A stretch of 64,000 nt of DNA from the NCBI RefSeq assembly GCF_004101865.1, contig NZ_CP026118.1, positions 124,001 to 188,000 of the forward strand, read 5' to 3'. Shown piece by piece: positions 62,471-64,000 of the stretch (the first letter of the stretch is position 1; every line of letters begins with the position of its first letter). Made by a program: the position numbers and the translations under genes. The notes beneath the pieces are model-generated. The model did not search any database, was not told where the DNA came from, and saw nothing but the letters and a program-made list of their open reading frames with translations. This DNA is from Halobacillus litoralis. GTDB lineage: Bacteria > Bacillota > Bacilli > Bacillales > Halobacillaceae.

Positions 62471-63988
62471 TCACGAATCTTCCTTCGTTTGTGTATCTAC
62501 ATGATTTTCTTCTGTCTGTGCTTCTGCTCGATCTTCTTTCTGTCCAACTGCTTGATCCTCTTTTGGCTCTTCCTCGGATGCGGCAGTTTCTTGATAGTTT
62601 TCCATTTCATTAGAACTGAAATTATTGACAGTTCCGCGGGATACATAGCTCTCGAGCATTGCTTTCAGATCCATTCCCGTGGTTTCTTTTAAGGATTCTT
62701 GGATGCCGAGCATCGTAGAGGTGACACTGTTTGCTACTTTAGAGGAACCACCGCGTGAATCGGCCCCACCCATATCAATCACTTTCATATCTTTGATTTG
62801 ACTGATCGGTGCGGAGACTTTCTCTGCGTATTCAGGCAATACTTTAATTAACATTTCCATGATGGCTGCTTCGCCATAATGTTCCATAGCCTTGGCCATC
62901 CGTTCTTTGGATTCTGCTTCTGCTATTCCTCGTTGTCGGATGACTTCCGCTTCTGATTCACCTTTGATTCTTTCGTTATCCGCTTCCGCCTGGGCACGTT
63001 TCGTTACCTCATAAGCTTCAGCATCTGCAATTGAACGGCGGCGTTTATTCTCTTCTTCTTCAAGTTCTACGCCTCGTTGTTTCTCGATATACTCGACTTT
63101 CAACTCTTCTTCTTTGATTTGCTGGGCTAGTTTTTGGCGCTCAAGTTCTCCGGCTTGATCTGCGTTTGCTCTAGCACGGTTCGTATCTTTCTGGAACTCC
63201 GCTTCTTTGATATCTTTTTCTTTCGTCGATTCTGCAACAGCAGTCAAACGCCGGTTTTCTTCATCTTGTGCTTCCTGATCATTTTTCGCCTGGTAGATTT
63301 TAGTTTCTTTCGTTGCATCTGATTCTGCCATATTCGCTTTCTTTTGTACTTCAGCGATGTGGGGGCGTCCTAATGCATCGATATAACCGTTCTCCTCATC
63401 AACATCTTCCACATCATTCAAAGCGAATGATGTGATTTCAAATCCCATTCCTTTAAGATCTGATTCAGCGATTTTTTTCACCTGTGTATTGACTTCTTTG
63501 AAATCGTTATAGATCTTTTCAATGGGAAGAGAAGCGATTATGGAACGTAAATGTCCATTTAACACATCTTTCAGTTCTGATTCTCTTTCCTTCTGCTTTT
63601 TACCTAAGAACTTCTCTGCGAAATTCGCCATGATTTCAAGTTCACTGCCGATACTGATGACAGCTGTACTAACCACGCTTACAGGAATTCCTTCTTTCGT
63701 ATAAGCTTTTTCCGAATTGACTTGCAGTTGAAATGAAGTCAAATCAATCGGTGTAACGGTTTGGAACATACGAAGCCGATATCCGCCACCTCTGATGATT
63801 TTCACAGACCTGCCATTGTCATCTTCAAATACGTTCTTCTCACGTTCCGGGTCACCTAATTTCGGACCGGTTACGATGAGAGCTTCATTTGAGCTTGCCG
63901 TTTTGTAGCGCAAGCGGAAAATAATGAAGGTGATGATACCACCGACCAGAGCAACAACTCCAATCACTCCCAGGATCAATAAAAACAA
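62471..63988 (-). CDS. floT: Flotillin-like scaffold protein FloT
   Basis: A 505-residue SPFH/flotillin protein that organises membrane microdomains. An N-terminal hydrophobic segment (LLILGVIGVVALVGGII) is followed by the SPFH domain (about 30-200, GGGYRLRMFQTVTPIDL near 67) and a long coiled coil of alternating A/E-rich repeats (about 215-380). The C-terminus NFSSNEMENYQETAASEEEP is highly acidic, with more repeats than B. subtilis YuaG. TTG 63988 is tentative; it lies two bases after GAAGGAG, so TTG 63979 is an alternative. The frame is open to the window edge. Confidence 0.93.
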   Translation of the reverse strand: MFLLILGVIGVVALVGGIITFIIFRLRYKTASSNEALIVTGPKLGDPEREKNVFEDDNGRSVKIIRGGGYRLRMFQTVTPIDLTSFQLQVNSEKAYTKEGIPVSVVSTAVISIGSELEIMANFAEKFLGKKQKERESELKDVLNGHLRSIIASLPIEKIYNDFKEVNTQVKKIAESDLKGMGFEITSFALNDVEDVDEENGYIDALGRPHIAEVQKKANMAESDATKETKIYQAKNDQEAQDEENRRLTAVAESTKEKDIKEAEFQKDTNRARANADQAGELERQKLAQQIKEEELKVEYIEKQRGVELEEEENKRRRSIADAEAYEVTKRAQAEADNERIKGESEAEVIRQRGIAEAESKERMAKAMEHYGEAAIMEMLIKVLPEYAEKVSAPISQIKDMKVIDMGGADSRGGSSKVANSVTSTMLGIQESLKETTGMDLKAMLESYVSRGTVNNFSSNEMENYQETAASEEEPKEDQAVGQKEDRAEAQTEENHVDTQTKEDS

Positions 63989-64000
63989 GGCTCCTTCAAA

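Overview
The window is chromosomal DNA from a low-to-moderate G+C, spore-forming Bacillaceae. The gene content and order (ypsA-gpsB-rnpB-ypsC, tatA/tatC, sbcDC, a YjcZ-type spore peptide, csp genes with long leaders, dynA, floT) match that family. Many proteins are acidic, and a sulfolipid operon is present, which points to a marine or moderately halophilic relative of Halobacillus; the genus is inference. No tRNA, rRNA, CRISPR array, prophage or intact insertion sequence is visible. Most of the window is core or near-core gene space.

Layout. 1-4.3 kb: SLOG protein YpsA, cell-division protein GpsB, RNase P RNA, an RNA methyltransferase and an M32 carboxypeptidase. 4.3-7.3 kb: a repeat element, then a TcyABC-like amino-acid ABC transporter. 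7.3-10.1 kb: a lipoprotein, a dehydrogenase, repeat DNA and a CheX-like protein. 10.1-11.8 kb: a type III polyketide synthase with an apparent one-base N-terminal frameshift, followed by its methyltransferase partner. 11.8-14.1 kb: a Fur-box-controlled 57-residue membrane protein, an RNase H-like gene, a queuosine-precursor transporter under a preQ1 riboswitch, and a cold-shock gene. 14.1-15.0 kb: a second large repeat block. 15.1-20.4 kb: one-carbon and thymidylate genes (fhs, thyA, dfrA) with mobA. 20.5-21.8 kb: tandem tatA genes plus tatC, separated by a hairpin. 21.9-27.9 kb: yozE, sbcDC, ung and yqfQ. 28-38.7 kb: methionine sulfoxide reductase MsrAB, regulators, hydrolases, ferredoxin, acylphosphatase, and a cyclotransferase fused to an alpha/beta hydrolase.

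38.8-46.6 kb: the double-dynamin DynA, a SurA-like lipoprotein, Cu/Zn superoxide dismutase, a cold-shock pair and an ABC-F protein. 46.9-52.9 kb: a LysM/3D wall protein, oxidoreductases, CvfB and a membrane-anchored MsrB. 53-55.3 kb: iron-regulated genes with clear Fur boxes. 55.3-58.5 kb: a DMT permease, an exonuclease with a BRCT domain, and a papain-like secreted enzyme. 58.5-59.8 kb: an AT-rich gene desert. 59.8-62.1 kb: a two-gene operon for sulfoquinovosyl diacylglycerol (sqdB plus an SQD2-like glycosyltransferase). 62.5-64 kb: flotillin FloT, next to the sulfolipid operon.

Themes: envelope and membrane composition (sulfolipid, flotillin, dynamin, alkylpyrone synthase, Tat), redox and oxidative repair (MsrAB, MsrB, SodC, ferredoxin, nitroreductase) and iron limitation (three Fur sites). 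The less ordinary signals are the sulfolipid operon, the Fur-controlled micro-membrane protein, the repeat element that can form two alternative hairpins, and two genes whose reading frames appear to have changed by one base in a homopolymer.
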